A stretch of DNA of 64,000 bases from Apis mellifera (taxonomy: Eukaryota > Arthropoda > Insecta > Hymenoptera > Apidae). The stretch covers positions 3,505,032 through 3,569,031 of the forward strand of contig NC_037649.1 of the NCBI RefSeq assembly GCF_003254395.2, read 5' to 3'. The notes under the pieces are model-generated. The model made no database searches. It worked only from the letters and a program-made list of their open reading frames with translations, and was not told where the DNA came from. Every line of letters starts with the position of its first letter. Within the stretch, counting starts at the first letter, position 1. Both the position numbers and the translations under genes were made by a program. Positions 1 through 12,860 of the stretch are shown piece by piece.

Positions 1-1397
1 ATAACTATTTTAAATTTAAATTTATTTTTATATGAACAAATTATATTAAAATAATTTTCAAAAAACATATTGAATGATAAATATAATATAAATATAATAA
101 TATAATATATAAATATAATATAACAAATATAATAATATAATAATAAATAAATAATAATAATAATAATAGTAAACATATAATAATATATTAATAAAAAGAA
201 ATAGTATAAATATTTGATATTATATATTGAAAAGTTAATCATTTTTACTATAAACCATAAATAACAAATAACAATTGCAAATAATAAATAATTTATTTCT
301 TGTTAAATAAATCATTTAAAATTGCAAGTATATTATTATTATTTATTTATTCTTTGTATAATTATTTATTTCTTTGTATAATTATTATTATAATATTTCA
401 ATATATTATATATTTTGATATTATAACTATATAATAATTATTTGATATATTTTTCAAAAAGAAAATTATTTCTCAAATAATTTAAAAAAATAATTTTAAA
501 ATAATCTAGTATAAAAATTTCTTAAAATATCTAGATATCTAAATCTATATTGAATTGCAAAGTAATAACCACTTGAACCACTCAAATACTAGAAACGATT
601 CGAAGCAATCATAAATCAAATCTCTCAAGAGAAATTTATAATGTATAATGTATAATATATCAAATATAGTTTTCATGTATATAGAAATTATTGTCAAATA
701 ATTTTATTTATTTACATAAAAATAATTCTGAATTAAATTTTAAAAAATTTTATATTACAATCATTTAGATTGCAAAATAATTACAATAATATTGAATATA
801 AATTAATGATAAATATTGAATTATATGGTAAAAAAAATTAAGAAACTTAGATTTAGAGATTATTTAATTAAAAAGTAATCTTATCTTGAGAAACAAAACA
901 TTGTTATTACTCAATTATATTATTATTTATATTATTATATAATAATATAATTAATTAATTAATATTATTATAATTAGATTATTAATTTCATTATATGTAA
1001 TTAATATAATAATTTATTAATTATGTATAATTAATATTAATATTTATTAATTAAAATTCATTTTATAATATAAAAATATTTATATATTTAAAATTTAAAG
1101 AATTAATTAATAATTGATTAAATTTACCTAATTCTAATATTTTTATAATAATTAAAAAATTATTTTGTCTATAAAACTATATTCCTGTTACTTAATAATT
1201 GTGTCCGTATTATTTGTGATTCTATTATTGATATTTTCATTATTATTTATAGATCATATGAAAATTATTATTTTCTTTTTAATAACGTATTTTCTTCTTT
1301 CATTTTCTTCTTATATAATTGCGTTTTCAACGCAAACTGTATTTTCACTTTTTGATATTTTTTAAATATCAAGTATTCACAAATAATATATATATGT

Positions 1398-1427
1398 ATA
1401 GAAACATATATATATATATGTTTCTAT
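1398..1427. repeat. Perfect 30-bp palindrome
   Basis: Both 15-bp arms pair exactly with no spacer. The outer arm reads ATAGAAACAT and the centre is alternating TA. It can form a cruciform in DNA or a hairpin if transcribed. The TA core could arise from a microsatellite, but the outer ATAGAAAC / GTTTCTAT match is not simple sequence. Confidence 0.85.
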
Positions 1428-2248
1428 GATATTATATAAATTTTAAATTAATAATAAACATTCTTTTGTGTACATTACATGTATATTTTTTTATACTTGT
1501 ATTATATTTGTATTGAATAAAATATAATTATAATAAAAATTATATAACAATTATTAGGTTAGATTTAAGTAGAGCAATCAATTATTTAGCAAATAATAAA
1601 ATACTTGTTGTAATTTTGTAATTGTAATTGTAATTATTCAAAATGGAGAAATCCTTATTGATAATCTTTCAATATGTGTAGAAATTAATATTTTGAACTA
1701 TTTTTTTTTTGCACATTATCACTGCTTGATTTTCAAGATATTTGTTAAAAAATATTTATTAAAAAAAAATTATTACTAAATTTGATAAGATTTCTTATAT
1801 GTACACGGCTATGTGCGCATCTAAGCATGCGACTGCTACTTATCTTCTGTTAATGTAAACATAATTACGGCAGTAAGCAACTGAAGCGTATAACAGGTGA
1901 AATAGTCAAAAAAATCTATTTACTCATGAATTACGATATATATATATATACGTGAATATATTTCAAGTCCAATGTCAAGCTTAGATATTCCAGGAATCCT
2001 TTTGATGCAAAAATAAAATAATGAAATCATGGACAATTGAAACTATAATACGACGATAGATATAAAAAATGACATTGATATTCATTGCAATCATTATACA
2101 TAAAGGTTGTTTTATATTTTATTTTTGCATCCATGAAATATATAAACTTGGCACTAGATTTGAAATATTGGACTTTAAATTCATTATAATCCATAAGAAA
2201 ATAGCTTTTTCATCAGTCTACCCGTTAGACGTTTTAAGATATGTTTTA

Positions 2249-2283
2249 ATATACGTATATAATATACGTATATAATATACGTA
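2249..2283. repeat. 13-bp tandem repeat (about 2.6 copies)
   Basis: The unit ATACGTATATAAT is repeated head to tail just upstream of the long AT microsatellite. TACGTA at the centre of each unit is palindromic. Confidence 0.8.
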
Positions 2284-2316
2284 CTACAATATATTTATAG
2301 GAATAATAGCATGTTT

Positions 2317-2320
<4 letters not shown>

Positions 2321-2385
<65 letters not shown>
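2321..2385. repeat. (AT)n microsatellite, about 65 bp
   Basis: Uninterrupted AT dinucleotides across 65 bases. Such a tract should be length-polymorphic and can be mis-sized in assembly. Confidence 0.95.
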
Positions 2386-2387
<2 letters not shown>

Positions 2388-3335
2388 ATACATAAAGAAG
2401 AAATTTTATAATAATAGTAATAATCTTTTTTTGCAAATATCACGAAAATTAAAATCGATGATAATATGCAAAATGGATGGAAAAAGTTGATTTTTGCAAT
2501 ATCAAAATCCTTATTCTAAATAATTACCAAACTTATTTGCCAATATAAAATAATTTATTTAAATAATTTTAATTTATTTAAATAATTTTACGATAAATGA
2601 AGTTATATAAAGTTTGAATATCTGCATTAAAGACATTCAAAATTTCAAAATTCGTGTTGAAAGTGCAATGCTTGCTGTGTGTTCTATGAATCCGTTGTCT
2701 TTGTCCATTTCTATATTGTTTTGTAAAAAACTATGTACACTGCCAATTCTATCGATTATTTTATACTTTTCGATGTTAAGAAGAATCCAATAAAAAATTC
2801 TGAATCTGAAAATATAATAGTTTGCTCATCCATATTAGTCAAGTAAAAAAATTTTATACATACGTAATAATGTTAAAATATATATAATTTATATATTTAT
2901 ATATAATTTATATATAATTTATATATTTTAATATATAATTTTATAATTTATATAATTTATATAATTTATATAATTTTATAATTTTATAATTTAAATAGAA
3001 ATACGTATGTAAATCAATGGAAATACTATTTCATATATTATTTTATGTTTATTGTATGTCAAAGATTTCAATGTTCTTATTTCAATTAGATAAAAAGAAT
3101 TAAAAAATATGAGGATGGATCGAATTGTTGAAATTCTATCTTTATTTAACTTATTTCATTTTCTCGTTTGTTTAAAACATATTTGTTTCGTTATTAATAA
3201 ATTTAAAACATTCCATTCATATTATTAATAATTATAAATACTGAAAAAGTTTATCAAAATGCATTTCAAATGTCTTGTCTATCTATATTTTCAATTTGTA
3301 CTGTCAGTTTTAAACCAGAATATATAATTGACTTA

Positions 3336-3665
3336 ATAAAATGAGAAAAAAGAATAAGAAAAGAAAATCGTAAGTGAAAAACGTAATGAAGATTAAAAAA
3401 GATTAGAAAAGTAAAAATTGCTATGGACTAGACAAACACGACAAAGACTATGAAAAGTATAAAAAATAAGTCACGTGGTAGAAAATAATATGAGATTTGA
3501 AAGAATGGAAGAGCTAGAAGAATATAGATATAAATAGTAAGAAGATTTCTAGCTCAAATAAAAAAACAGTAAGAAAAAAAAAAAAGAATGGAAAGAAAAG
3601 AAAAAGGAATTAGGAAACATCTAGAATAAAAACAAGAAGAGAGAAAGAAATAATGAAAATACAGA
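3336..3665 (+). other. Purine-biased (A+G) tract, about 330 bp
   Basis: The plus strand is strongly enriched in A and G with few pyrimidines, for example many GAAAAGA, AGAAG and GGAAAG words. Flanking DNA is balanced between A and T. The opposite strand is therefore T/C-rich, which is why a 101-codon F/L/I/S/K-rich frame appears at 3554-3859 on the minus strand; I do not regard that as a gene. A comparable A-biased tract lies at 22710-23230. Confidence 0.7.
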
Positions 3666-5520
3666 TTATATTCTAATAATCTTTTTTTTATAATTATTTT
3701 TCTTTTTCTTCGAAAAGAATCAATTTTTTTTTTTATTAATAATAGAAAATTAAAAATTTCGAATAATCTATCAAAAGTTTCATATTCTTGAATTTCAAAA
3801 TTTTTTGTTATTTTCTGTAATTCAGAATTCTCGAAATTTAGGTAAAAAGTAATTTGCATAAAAATTAAAATTTTTACAAATTATTATTAAAAAAAAAAAA
3901 TTATTACAATCAAAAAATTACTCATAATTTTTTCATTTTTTAACATTTTTTAGTTTTTTTAATTAATATGGTATTTAATAATAATTTTTATTAATATTAC
4001 TAAGTTAAGTTTTATTAAGTTAATTAATTATTTTTATTATTAATACATATACATATAATTTCCTCCCTTTATTTCGATTACAATGTATTTTTTTTACATA
4101 TTTTATATCATACTTTTCATTTTTGCATAATTTTCATCGAAAAATATTCAAAAATTTTTTCTTTAAATCAACTAATGTGATTTATGTACAAGTTTTTAAG
4201 TAAATTCTAGATATTCTTAATTGAATTTGCAACGAGAGATTTATCTGGCCAGTATGAGTATTATAATAATAAATAAAAGATATTATATGCTGGATTTCTG
4301 TTTAAATGTATAAAGAAATACAATAGAATTAAAGTAAAAGCATTCGTTGGTAAAAAACTTATGCTAGTTTAGTTTCTAATTTTAGCTAAGAATCAAAAGA
4401 GCAACTATATATATATACTTCCTGACAAAAATTAAGAAACATTTGCAAATATATTTTTTATTCTTTAAAATAAATAAGTTTTACCTATATATTCAACCTA
4501 TATATTTAATTTATAAATAAAGTTTTCATTTCCAATAATAAAATTATATATTTGTAATTAAACAACACATATTTTTACAAATTTATTTTTACAATGCATA
4601 TTTATAAATAAAATTTTCGTTAATTAAATTAAATATTATTATATATTATTAACATCATAATATATAAATAATATAATATATAACATAATATATAAATTAT
4701 ATATAATAATATGTATATGTGTGAAATAATTAATTTGCGATTAAAAAAATTGCAATTAAATTTCGTTTAAGTCTTTAAATATTGTTAAAAACACGAAAAA
4801 TATTGAAAATTATAAATTCTAATTTTTTGATTAGAAATTTACTTATAGCTAATTATAAACTTGAATATAAACGATTCTAAAAATTAAACCCTATAAAATT
4901 TTAATTATTAGCAAAATAAATGCTCTCGAAAAAAATAATAAAAAATAATAAAAAATATTTGAATTTTAAGAACTTTGAATTTCAACAGTTTTGAAACCGA
5001 AATTTCGGAAATAAGATAAGATTAATAAGATTATTATTAATTTTAATATTAGATTAATAAGAAGATTAATAAAAATAGATTTTTCTTAACTTCATTCTTT
5101 ACTACAACATTCTGACATAGAAATAAAATTGTTAATTTACAATTATAACTCAGAATTTTATCGATAAATATCAATAAATTGATATATTATTTAATATTTT
5201 GATATCGATAATATCATTAAGATATCGATAACTTAAATAAAAAATGAAAATGACTAGAATTCGTATTTTTTCTTATTCAAATTTATTATTAAAGATATCG
5301 TTTATCTATAGATATATATAGATTATGCATAAATAAATTTATTATCTATAAATGATATTTCATTAACTTCTTTAATATAATCAAAATATTGCTAATATTA
5401 ATAAGAAAAATATATAGTTGACATGAGTTAATTACAATATAGTTTTTCAATAGAGTTTTTTTTTTGTATTACAACTTATTATTTAGATAATTTTATATAC
5501 CTTAATAATAATTTTCAATA

Positions 5521-5551
5521 AAAAAAAAGTAAGAATTACTTACTTTTTTTT
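5521..5551. repeat. Inverted repeat, 13-bp arms, 5-nt loop
   Basis: Left arm AAAAAAAAGTAAG (5521-5533) pairs perfectly with CTTACTTTTTTTT (5539-5551) around AATTA. It resembles a bacterial terminator in shape, but in this eukaryotic context that reading does not apply. Confidence 0.8.
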
Positions 5552-6914
5552 GTTAACACTATCTTAATGATATTATTGATATATGAATAATCGATATTAT
5601 TGATGAGAACAATCGATAAAATATCAATAATTATAACTTTATTACATGCAAAAATCACAAAGTTTAAAGGTACATTTTCATCAGTGCACCATAATATTTA
5701 CAAATAGCTCGTAACATAGTTATACTATATAAAAGGGAACGTTCTTATTAGGAAACATTTCATAAATATTATTCATGTTTTATAATTAATCCTTTCGCAA
5801 ATTTAATAAATTCATATTTACAAATTTTTCTCATTGATAAGATTTTTCTAAATGAAATGAGATCAAATACAATATAAACTTATAATTAATTACAACACAA
5901 ATATATACACAATACTATATTATTTATACTAATTATAATTGACTAATTAAAATGAAATAAAATTTTTTACATTCTTTTATTTACGATTTCTATACAAATT
6001 GTTTTTTTACAAATCTTATTAACTAATTTTTAATAAATTTATCGATATTAAGTCTTGATTTTTCTTGAAAAGTAGTAAATATAAACACATGTACAACGGA
6101 TCGATTTCTCTTTAGAAATTGATAGATTAATATAATAGATTATTCTTCGTGAAAACTTCGAATAATAGTTATAAAAAGTTTATAAATTATTTATAAATTA
6201 TATATGATCTGTTCGTTGATGAAAACACATCTTAAAGATGCGTTTTAATGAGTTTGTTAATTATTAATAGTTGTTGTGCATTTTTCTTGAAAAATCAAGA
6301 AAATAGAAAAAAATATCGAACAAGTGTGTAAAAAATTTTATTTAATTCTAATTGCTTGTAACTAATTACATAAAATAGTTTAAATTATATTGTATTGTCA
6401 TTTTAAAAAAAATCTTATTGAAGAATTTTATTGTAAATGTATTTTAAGTGTTTATGAAAAGATAACAATCAATTATAAAATATGAGCAAATAATATTCAT
6501 GAAATGTTTATCTCATATGAGTATATTTTTTTTAACTCTGCATTATAAACAGTTTATGAATAGATATAAACAGACTAGACATTTTTAGAAAATTTAACTG
6601 TTCGCAAACAATTTTAATGTTCACAAAAAATTGATAATTATTCAAAATCTGCGAATTGTTCATGAATTATTCCTTAATGAGAGCGTATTTTTATAAAAAC
6701 TTCGAGTAATAATTATAAAAATAATTATAAAATTACTTTTATAGTAAAATATTACTATTACTTTTATAGTAAAAATTTACTTAATTAACGAACAATGTTT
6801 GAGAAATTTATAAAAGCTTTATAAATTGTTTTTCGAATTATTCATGAACTATTCTTTGGACACATTTTTATAATGTTCGCGAAAGTTATAAAAAGTTTAT
6901 AAATTATTTGTGAA

Positions 6915-6943
6915 TTACTCACAAGCATTTCGCTTGTGAGTAA
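6915..6943. repeat. Perfect hairpin, 12-bp arms, 5-nt loop
   Basis: TTACTCACAAGC pairs exactly with GCTTGTGAGTAA around ATTTC. Unlike most hairpins in this window, the stem is mixed in composition. It lies inside the diverged repeat cluster. Confidence 0.9.
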
Positions 6944-6966
6944 AAATTATAAAAAAATTTGTAAAT

Positions 6967-6989
6967 TATTCGTGAACTGTTCACGAATA
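6967..6989. repeat. Palindrome, 11-bp arms, 1-nt centre
   Basis: TATTCGTGAAC pairs with GTTCACGAATA around a single T. The GTGAAC/GTTCAC halves resemble an inverted nuclear-receptor-type half-site pair, but the same words recur through the surrounding repeat, so a repeat origin is equally likely. Confidence 0.85.
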
Positions 6990-7040
6990 TTATTTACGAA
7001 TAGTGTTTTCGAACTATTGAGGACGCATCTTAATATTATT

Positions 7041-7440
7041 CTCCGAACGCGAAATATACCGATTTCCCTTTGCGGGAGGCTAGCTGATCTGGCGGTAATC
7101 TGGCCGGGAGATCTCGACAAGAGGAGAGCGTAGATGGCGAGTTTAGACAAGAGCTGCCGCTAAATGGATTCGAGTCGGTGCGGCGAGTAAAGCACGACGC
7201 GAGCTAGACGCTTTCACTCGCGGCGCGGTGGGTGCTAGAGTTCGACAGGTTACGGGAATCGCGATTGCTTTCCGCGTGGAACAACGACGCGTTCAAAGTG
7301 CGTCTCATGGTAAAAGCATGGTGGACGATGCTTTACATCGACATGATATGTAGAAAATCACGTTACATGTTTTTCGTTGTAAAATGGTACGATATCCTTT
7401 GTTTCTTTGTCGCAATAGTTAATCGTTGACCGTCTTTAAT
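7041..7440. other. CpG-rich island, candidate regulatory element
   Basis: GC content rises sharply relative to both flanks and CpG is frequent, densest at 7070-7290. A short inverted pair CGCGAG (7198-7203) / CTCGCG (7217-7222) is present. Overlapping 65-67-codon frames on both strands have no recognisable domain and are probably a by-product of scarce stop codons. The position after a repeat cluster and the abrupt edges suit an enhancer or promoter island, but no initiator, splice site pair or protein signature decides it. Confidence 0.5.
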
Positions 7441-9404
7441 TCACAAATCCTTTCATTTATCAAAAGATCTGATGTTTAAGATTATACTGAGACAAATGTA
7501 AAATTCAAATGTAATATAAATGAGATTTTTGTCATGTAGAATCTTTAACGCTAATTCTTATGTATTTTTATATAGGCTGAGTTTTTATATGATGATATTT
7601 TATAATTAATTCAAAAAATTGTTAAATTTCATAACTTATATTTGTTGGAAAAAGATAAAAACAAGCTAACGTTTGAATCTATTTTTTTTATTTTATCCAA
7701 AAGATAAAGGAGTTTTCAAATTTTTAATTCTATAAATTTTTAAAATTTATTAATATTTGAAACACTTTTGAGATATCTTTTTTCTCATTTCTCGTTACAA
7801 ATTTAAAAATTATGATCATTTATTTCCAAAAAAGGCTAAAAATATTTCCAAATATCCTTGGAAAAATTTATTATTTTTGACGAAATTTTAATTATTTGAA
7901 TAAATGCTCATATTTTTCTCATTCTACCTTCATCTTATTTCATTTAATTTAAATTATCTATAACTTAATAAATATTTCAATCGACATTATTATAAATCAA
8001 TTTTTAAATCAAAAAAATATTCTATGAATATATTAACATTCAACAACAATTCTAAATAATATTATAATAATAAATAGAAATTCTAAATAATATTTAATTC
8101 TTAAATTACTTATGACGTGATAACTATAATTCTATTGTATCAAAAATTGAAAATAATGAAATTAAATATGTATTAAATTAAATCGTACAATTGCTAAATC
8201 TAATATATATATTTGCTTTTTTATTTTTTTTTTAATTTTATAAAATTATTTTTAATTTATCATTTAGAAGAAAAGATTGGAAATGGACGGATTTTAATTA
8301 AGCAAACTTTTAAAGAACGATCAAAAAAATAAATATATATATTCTTTTGCTATAATTCAAGTTTAAGAAATGAAACTAATTTCCATTTTAATGATTTAAA
8401 AGCTAACTTATTTAATGGTTAGAGATAGAAAATTTTTTTAACAAAAATTAAATACTTCGTATCAAAGCATTGTTAAAAAAAATTTTTTTAATATTTTCTT
8501 AAAAAAATTGTGTCAATTATATTTATTTAAAAAATTATAACAGTTATACAAATTCAAATTAATTAATAATAGTATTAACAATATTAACTATTGTATTAGC
8601 AAATATTTTATTCTATTTTTTTTTTTTTTTTTTTGGTTATCCACATTGATAATCACTAGTACTAATTGATATACGATTCGATAAATAAAAATTGTCGATG
8701 TTTACGACAGTTAAATTTGATTAATGTAAATATTAAAAATTTTTTGTTATCTTTAATATTTTTGTACGATATGATAGAAAGCATCTGTGTTGAAAATTTT
8801 TTTTCTATTTCTAACTATTACCGAGTTAAAACATCTAAATTTAAAGACTATTTTCATTTCTAAATTTGAATAACTATAATTAAAATATAGAAAAATATCT
8901 ATTTACTATTTTTTATTGTTCATTAAAGCTGTAAAGTTTCATCAAAATCGATGCTTGATATCTTTCCTTCCTTATTTCTGATATATCTTTAATATAATTC
9001 CTAATATATATAATATAATATAAATTTTGAAAAGAGATATAATTAAATAATAAATAAATCCTATATATTATTTTATTTATTTTTTTAATGAATAAATTAA
9101 TTTTTGTCTTGATCCTAATCGTCCTTTTAAACAATGTCTTATAAACATATTAACAACCTATAATTTTATAAAATTACAAATTTTTAAATATCAAAATATT
9201 ACTTGTCACTCAAAAATCATGACGAACAAGTTAAATTAAATCTTATGATAAAAAAATGAAAAAAAATTGCAGATTATTGAAATTATATATATATTATTAA
9301 AACAATTATATATTATTAAGACAAATATATATAATGGAATTTCTTATAAAAATGATTATGATTACAAATAACAGCACCAATAATCGATTAAAAATATATT
9401 TGAT
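7441..9404. other. AT-rich non-coding block
   Basis: Low-complexity A/T sequence with no gene seen. It contains a T19 run at 8616-8634, followed by GGTTATCCACATTGATAATC, a short patch of higher complexity. Minor ORFs of 65-73 codons at 8666-8863 (plus) and 8913-9134 (minus) are rich in F, I, N, K and Y, as expected from base composition. Confidence 0.75.
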
Positions 9405-9900
9405 AAGATTCTTTTAAGGGTCAAGATGTACAAGTTAAGTATCTGGGTCTTGGAGAAAGAAGAATGGGTCGAAATAGGTTAACGGTGCTCGGATAGGGAT
9501 CGCGTGACTATGAATTTTTTGTGAAATTAAATGTTTTCTTTAAAACCGCTTCGCTATTTAAAAAAAATCTCAGCGAACATGCCTCAGAGAGAAAAGTATC
9601 GAATCAATATTTGTTATCGGACGGATTCCAGATGTTCCGTGTGATTTTCGGCTCGCTCGAAGTGGAATTTGTTCGTGCGTCAGCATTAAACTTGAGGTTT
9701 TGCATGGGTGCAGCTCTAGAGAAATCGATTAAACCGGGCGCTGAAATTCGTACAGTGTAAATACACATGGGGGTCATTTTCTAAAATGAGATTACGTAAC
9801 GAGTTTCAAAGCCGTATATATCAGATTCTATCTTGAGCTTTGTTTTCTCCACTCTGCTAAAGGGTGTTAAACATTATTTCGTGACTCGAAATGAAACAAC
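9405..9900. other. GC-elevated island
   Basis: Higher GC and CpG than its flanks, with two GGGTC words near its left edge (9418 and 9467 regions). A plus-strand frame of 79 codons (9521-9760) opens at GTG, not ATG. Its product has no family I recognise. No convincing acceptor-exon-donor arrangement is visible. Best treated as a candidate conserved non-coding element. Confidence 0.45.
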
Positions 9901-10790
9901 AAATGTTTGGAATATTTTTTATATTTGGGCTCTGTATTCAAAATACAGAGATACTTTATTACACGTATAATATATTCCGGAACGAGAGGATACCACCACA
10001 TTCTACGTTTTTCGATATTTCTCGAGGCTAATGCAGTATGCAAATTTTTTATACAAAGACTTCAAAAGAAGATATTGGCATATTCTTTAAAAGACGATTT
10101 TTCTTTAAAATTGAATATAACATATTGAATTGTTTTGAAAAGTTAGAAGGATTAATTAATTAGATGATATATAAAAAAAAATTGCAATTTAAATATATTT
10201 TATAGAATATATAATGATTTGTAGAATTAATTATATACATATCACATATCTTCGAAATCGATAATGTTGCTACGAGCTATAAAAAATTAAAAATGAAAAT
10301 CTATTTTTCATGACTTTCTAAAATCTAAAAATTTTTATATTTTTCGATGTTTTTTTCTATATTAACTTTCAATGAAATTTTAAATATATATATATATTAT
10401 ATATTAAATATATAATATATATATAAAAATTTTAAATATATATATATATATATATATAATTGATATAAATCTTCAAAATGGTTTTTTAAATTTTTATTTT
10501 AAGTTCAAATGAAAAAGATATAAAAAATAATTTTTATTTTCTTCAGAATTCTGATAAATTGTTATTTTTGTTACACATTGTTTTATTTTTTTAACTTGTC
10601 AAAACTTTCTATAAAAATTTAAGATTAATTTTAAAAAGTCATCGTGATTGTAATTACATTGCCAATATTTTTTATCAGTATCATTACAAATCTTATTAAT
10701 ATAAAAAAAAAATCAATCATCTTTGTGTAAAAATTTCATTTTATATTTTTTTATATTTTTTATGTTTATGTGAAAAATGAATGAGATAAA

Positions 10791-10867
10791 ATGATTATAA
10801 GTAATTATAATGATTATTGAAAAATGATTATAATGATTATATGATTATATGATTATAATAATTATAA
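10791..10867. repeat. Degenerate TGATTATA tandem array
   Basis: The words ATGATTATA, AATGATTAT and TGATTATA recur about seven times with small interruptions. The array contains repeated GATTA cores, the Bicoid/Otx-type homeodomain word, but in DNA this AT-rich that match is expected by chance. Confidence 0.7.
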
Positions 10868-11193
10868 CAATAAATATCAACGATATTTTATTATTTAAAA
10901 ATAAAAAGATTTTTTTGTATGTTAAATTCGAATTTGATTGAGAAATTCATTAATCATGTTATTTGTTATTTATTACTATGTTAAATTTAAATATCAATTT
11001 TTTTATCAATTTTTATTATATTTAGATATTCCAAAGAGAATATTTTAAAAATGCTATTTTTATCAATTGTATTATTATTGTACTATCCTTTATAACATTA
11101 AATTTAATTTATAATCAAATATAAAATTTTTTAATCCGAAAATATATCGCTTTGAAGTTATAATATATATGTTAATAATAAATTATATATATA

Positions 11194-11232
11194 TTTTTTC
11201 AATATATATGTGATACATATATATTGAAAAAA
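11194..11232. repeat. Perfect inverted repeat, 18-bp arms, 3-nt loop
   Basis: TTTTTTCAATATATATGT (11194-11211) pairs exactly with ACATATATATTGAAAAAA (11215-11232) around GAT. The arms are AT-rich, but the length and exactness of the match are above the local background. It can form a hairpin or cruciform. Confidence 0.9.
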
Positions 11233-11659
11233 AAATGATTATTTTCGTAAAATATTCTTGTAAATATAATAAAAATCGTTATTTTTTTATTTATTTATAT
11301 TCTGAATATAATTTTTATAACCAAATTCTGTTTTAATACATGAAAATACATAAGCAATCTTTCCATTTTAAATAACAAAAATATATTTCTTTCCTTTTTT
11401 TTTTCTTTTTTTTTTATTTATTGAATTTTTTTAAATTATTTTCCACGAACAATATAGTGAAAGATATTTAAAGTAATTTTTTATTTATTAAAAAAAAAAA
11501 TTAAAATTAGAATTAAACCATAGTACAATTAAATCATTTCAAAATATTAATTTAGTCTTTATTTATGAAAGGAACATGGTTAAATACTAATAAAAATCAT
11601 AATAAAAAATATAAGTAAAACTGGATTATAAAGATAAAAATATTTTATTAATATTACTT

Positions 11660-11665
<6 letters not shown>

Positions 11666-11700
<35 letters not shown>
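11666..11700. repeat. (AC)n microsatellite, 35 bp
   Basis: About 17.5 perfect AC units, preceded by a T run and followed by TGTATACTTATGTATAG. It is a likely polymorphic marker. Confidence 0.95.
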
Positions 11701-11704
<4 letters not shown>

Positions 11705-12182
11705 TACTTATGTATAGATAAATGTGTACTTTAGTTATATATATATAATTAGAATTATATGTGAATCTTATATATAGTGAACAATATATATATGATATTA
11801 ATGAAAAAATATTAAATTAATAAATATTTGTTATATAACAATTTTAAGATCTAATTCCATATTTAGTAAATAATCAAGATTTTAATATGTCAATTATCTA
11901 AAAAATATATAAGAAATATGCAACAATACACACAATATGTAATATACAAAATGAAATATATTTTTTTAAAATCACTAAATGGTAAAACAAATATATATCT
12001 TGGTTATTTTTTTATCTATCTTTTATAAAATTTTTACAAAAAATATTTGCATAAATCTCCTTGCAGTTTAATAATATAAAAAAGATGATTATTTTAATTA
12101 AATAAAAATTTGATTTTAATTTATTTTTATCTAATTGTAAGATTTTATTGTATATTGTTTCAATATATATTATTTTATCACT

Positions 12183-12200
12183 TAACAACTTCGGTTGTTA
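12183..12200. repeat. Small hairpin with C(TTCG)G loop
   Basis: TAACAAC and GTTGTTA form a 7-bp stem closed by C-G around TTCG, the classical extra-stable UUCG tetraloop when in RNA. It is isolated and may well be coincidental. Confidence 0.6.
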
Positions 12201-12420
12201 TAAATAAGTTTAATATATAATTTTTAATATCTTTAATATCAAATTTTTTTTATTAAAAATAACAAATTAAGTTTATTATTACAAACATTTCCTGTTTATG
12301 AATAATAATTTCTTTTCAAATTTATCTTATTATTTATCTAATTATACTTTCATTTGATTGGGTGAAAAAATTTATAACAATAGTGTAATTTGAAAATGTT
12401 ATATCATATACAATACGATC

Positions 12421-12860
12421 AGAACTATTTCCGAAATTAATACTGGCAACTATTAATAAATACAGCACTTTTGGAAAGTGCAGGATAAGCTTCAAAGGTA
12501 TTTAACTCTTACTTTGGGAAATTACGTAATGGGGGCCGTATCATCGAAAAATATTATCACGATTCGTGGCCGCGAAAACGATTTTTCGCTGTTGTATTAT
12601 CGCTGATATAAAAAATCTCTCTATCTTGTTCTTGCAATCATTGAAACGTATTTTTTCCCCTCGTGTTTACAATACATTAACTACGTAAACCATCCTGTTG
12701 CGGCTTTTAACAAATACTTCCGAGCGCTAAACTGAAAAATGTTGACTCCAAACGTATTTTAACGACATTTAAACATCATTTAATCATGTTTGCAATGTTT
12801 AAAAGGGAAACGATTTATGTTCTTATTAATTGTTCGTACTCCGAATATAAGCTACATTAA
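12421..12860. other. GC-elevated island
   Basis: A mosaic of CpG-containing sequence (for example GGGGGCCGTATC near 12531 and GTGGCCGCGAAAACG near 12566). TACGTAA-type words occur near both ends (about 12522 and 12681). There is no open frame of useful length and no paired splice signals. Candidate regulatory element by composition only. Confidence 0.4.

Larger units (their letters stand above)
1..6130. other. AT-rich non-coding block
   Basis: Nearly pure A/T sequence with stop codons in all frames; I see no gene. The first 200 bases and 900-1060 are degenerate TAA/TTA/AATA-type low complexity. Around 1604-1637 there is a short TGTAAT repeat, and 2880-2995 is a degenerate ATATAATTT tandem. 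A 66-codon hydrophobic frame at 1165-1365 begins with TTG and looks compositional. Slightly higher-complexity DNA occurs at about 1800-1900 and 2640-2760, without recognisable motifs. The palindrome, microsatellite, purine-biased tract and hairpin inside this block are listed separately. Confidence 0.8.
6140..7040. repeat. Diverged repeat cluster rich in TTCGNGAA-type words
   Basis: Related blocks recur at about 6147-6200, 6650-6720, 6830-6910 and 6995-7050. Shared features are a CGAATTATTCATGAAYTATT-like stretch, a GACACATTTTTATAA or GACGCATCTTAATA-like stretch, a TTCGCGAA or CTTCGAGTAA core, and TATAAAAAGTTTATAAATTATT. Spacing between the later blocks is roughly 170-190 bases, suggesting decayed tandem duplication or a remnant mobile repeat. 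The cluster ends abruptly at the CpG-rich island. No coding relic is visible, so the family is unidentified. Confidence 0.5.
9901..12420. other. AT-rich non-coding block
   Basis: No gene seen. Contents include an AT-repeat patch at about 10383-10460, the GATTATA tandem, an 18-bp-arm hairpin, the (AC)n microsatellite and a UUCG-type mini-hairpin, all listed separately. A 73-codon frame at 9907-10128 has no recognisable features. Confidence 0.75.

Noticed and set aside
3554..3859. 101-codon minus-strand frame
   Set aside because: Antisense of a purine-biased tract; mostly F, L, K, S and R without structure.
5521..5551. Hairpin plus T-run resembling a rho-independent terminator
   Set aside because: The sequence is eukaryotic and the stem is nearly all A/T; no transcription unit ends there.
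9521..9760. 79-codon frame in the 9.4-9.9 kb island
   Set aside because: Opens at GTG and lacks domain or splice support.
10791..10867. GATTATA array as a homeodomain-bound satellite or CRISPR-like repeat
   Set aside because: Units are irregular and AT-rich, with no spacer structure; simple-repeat drift explains it.
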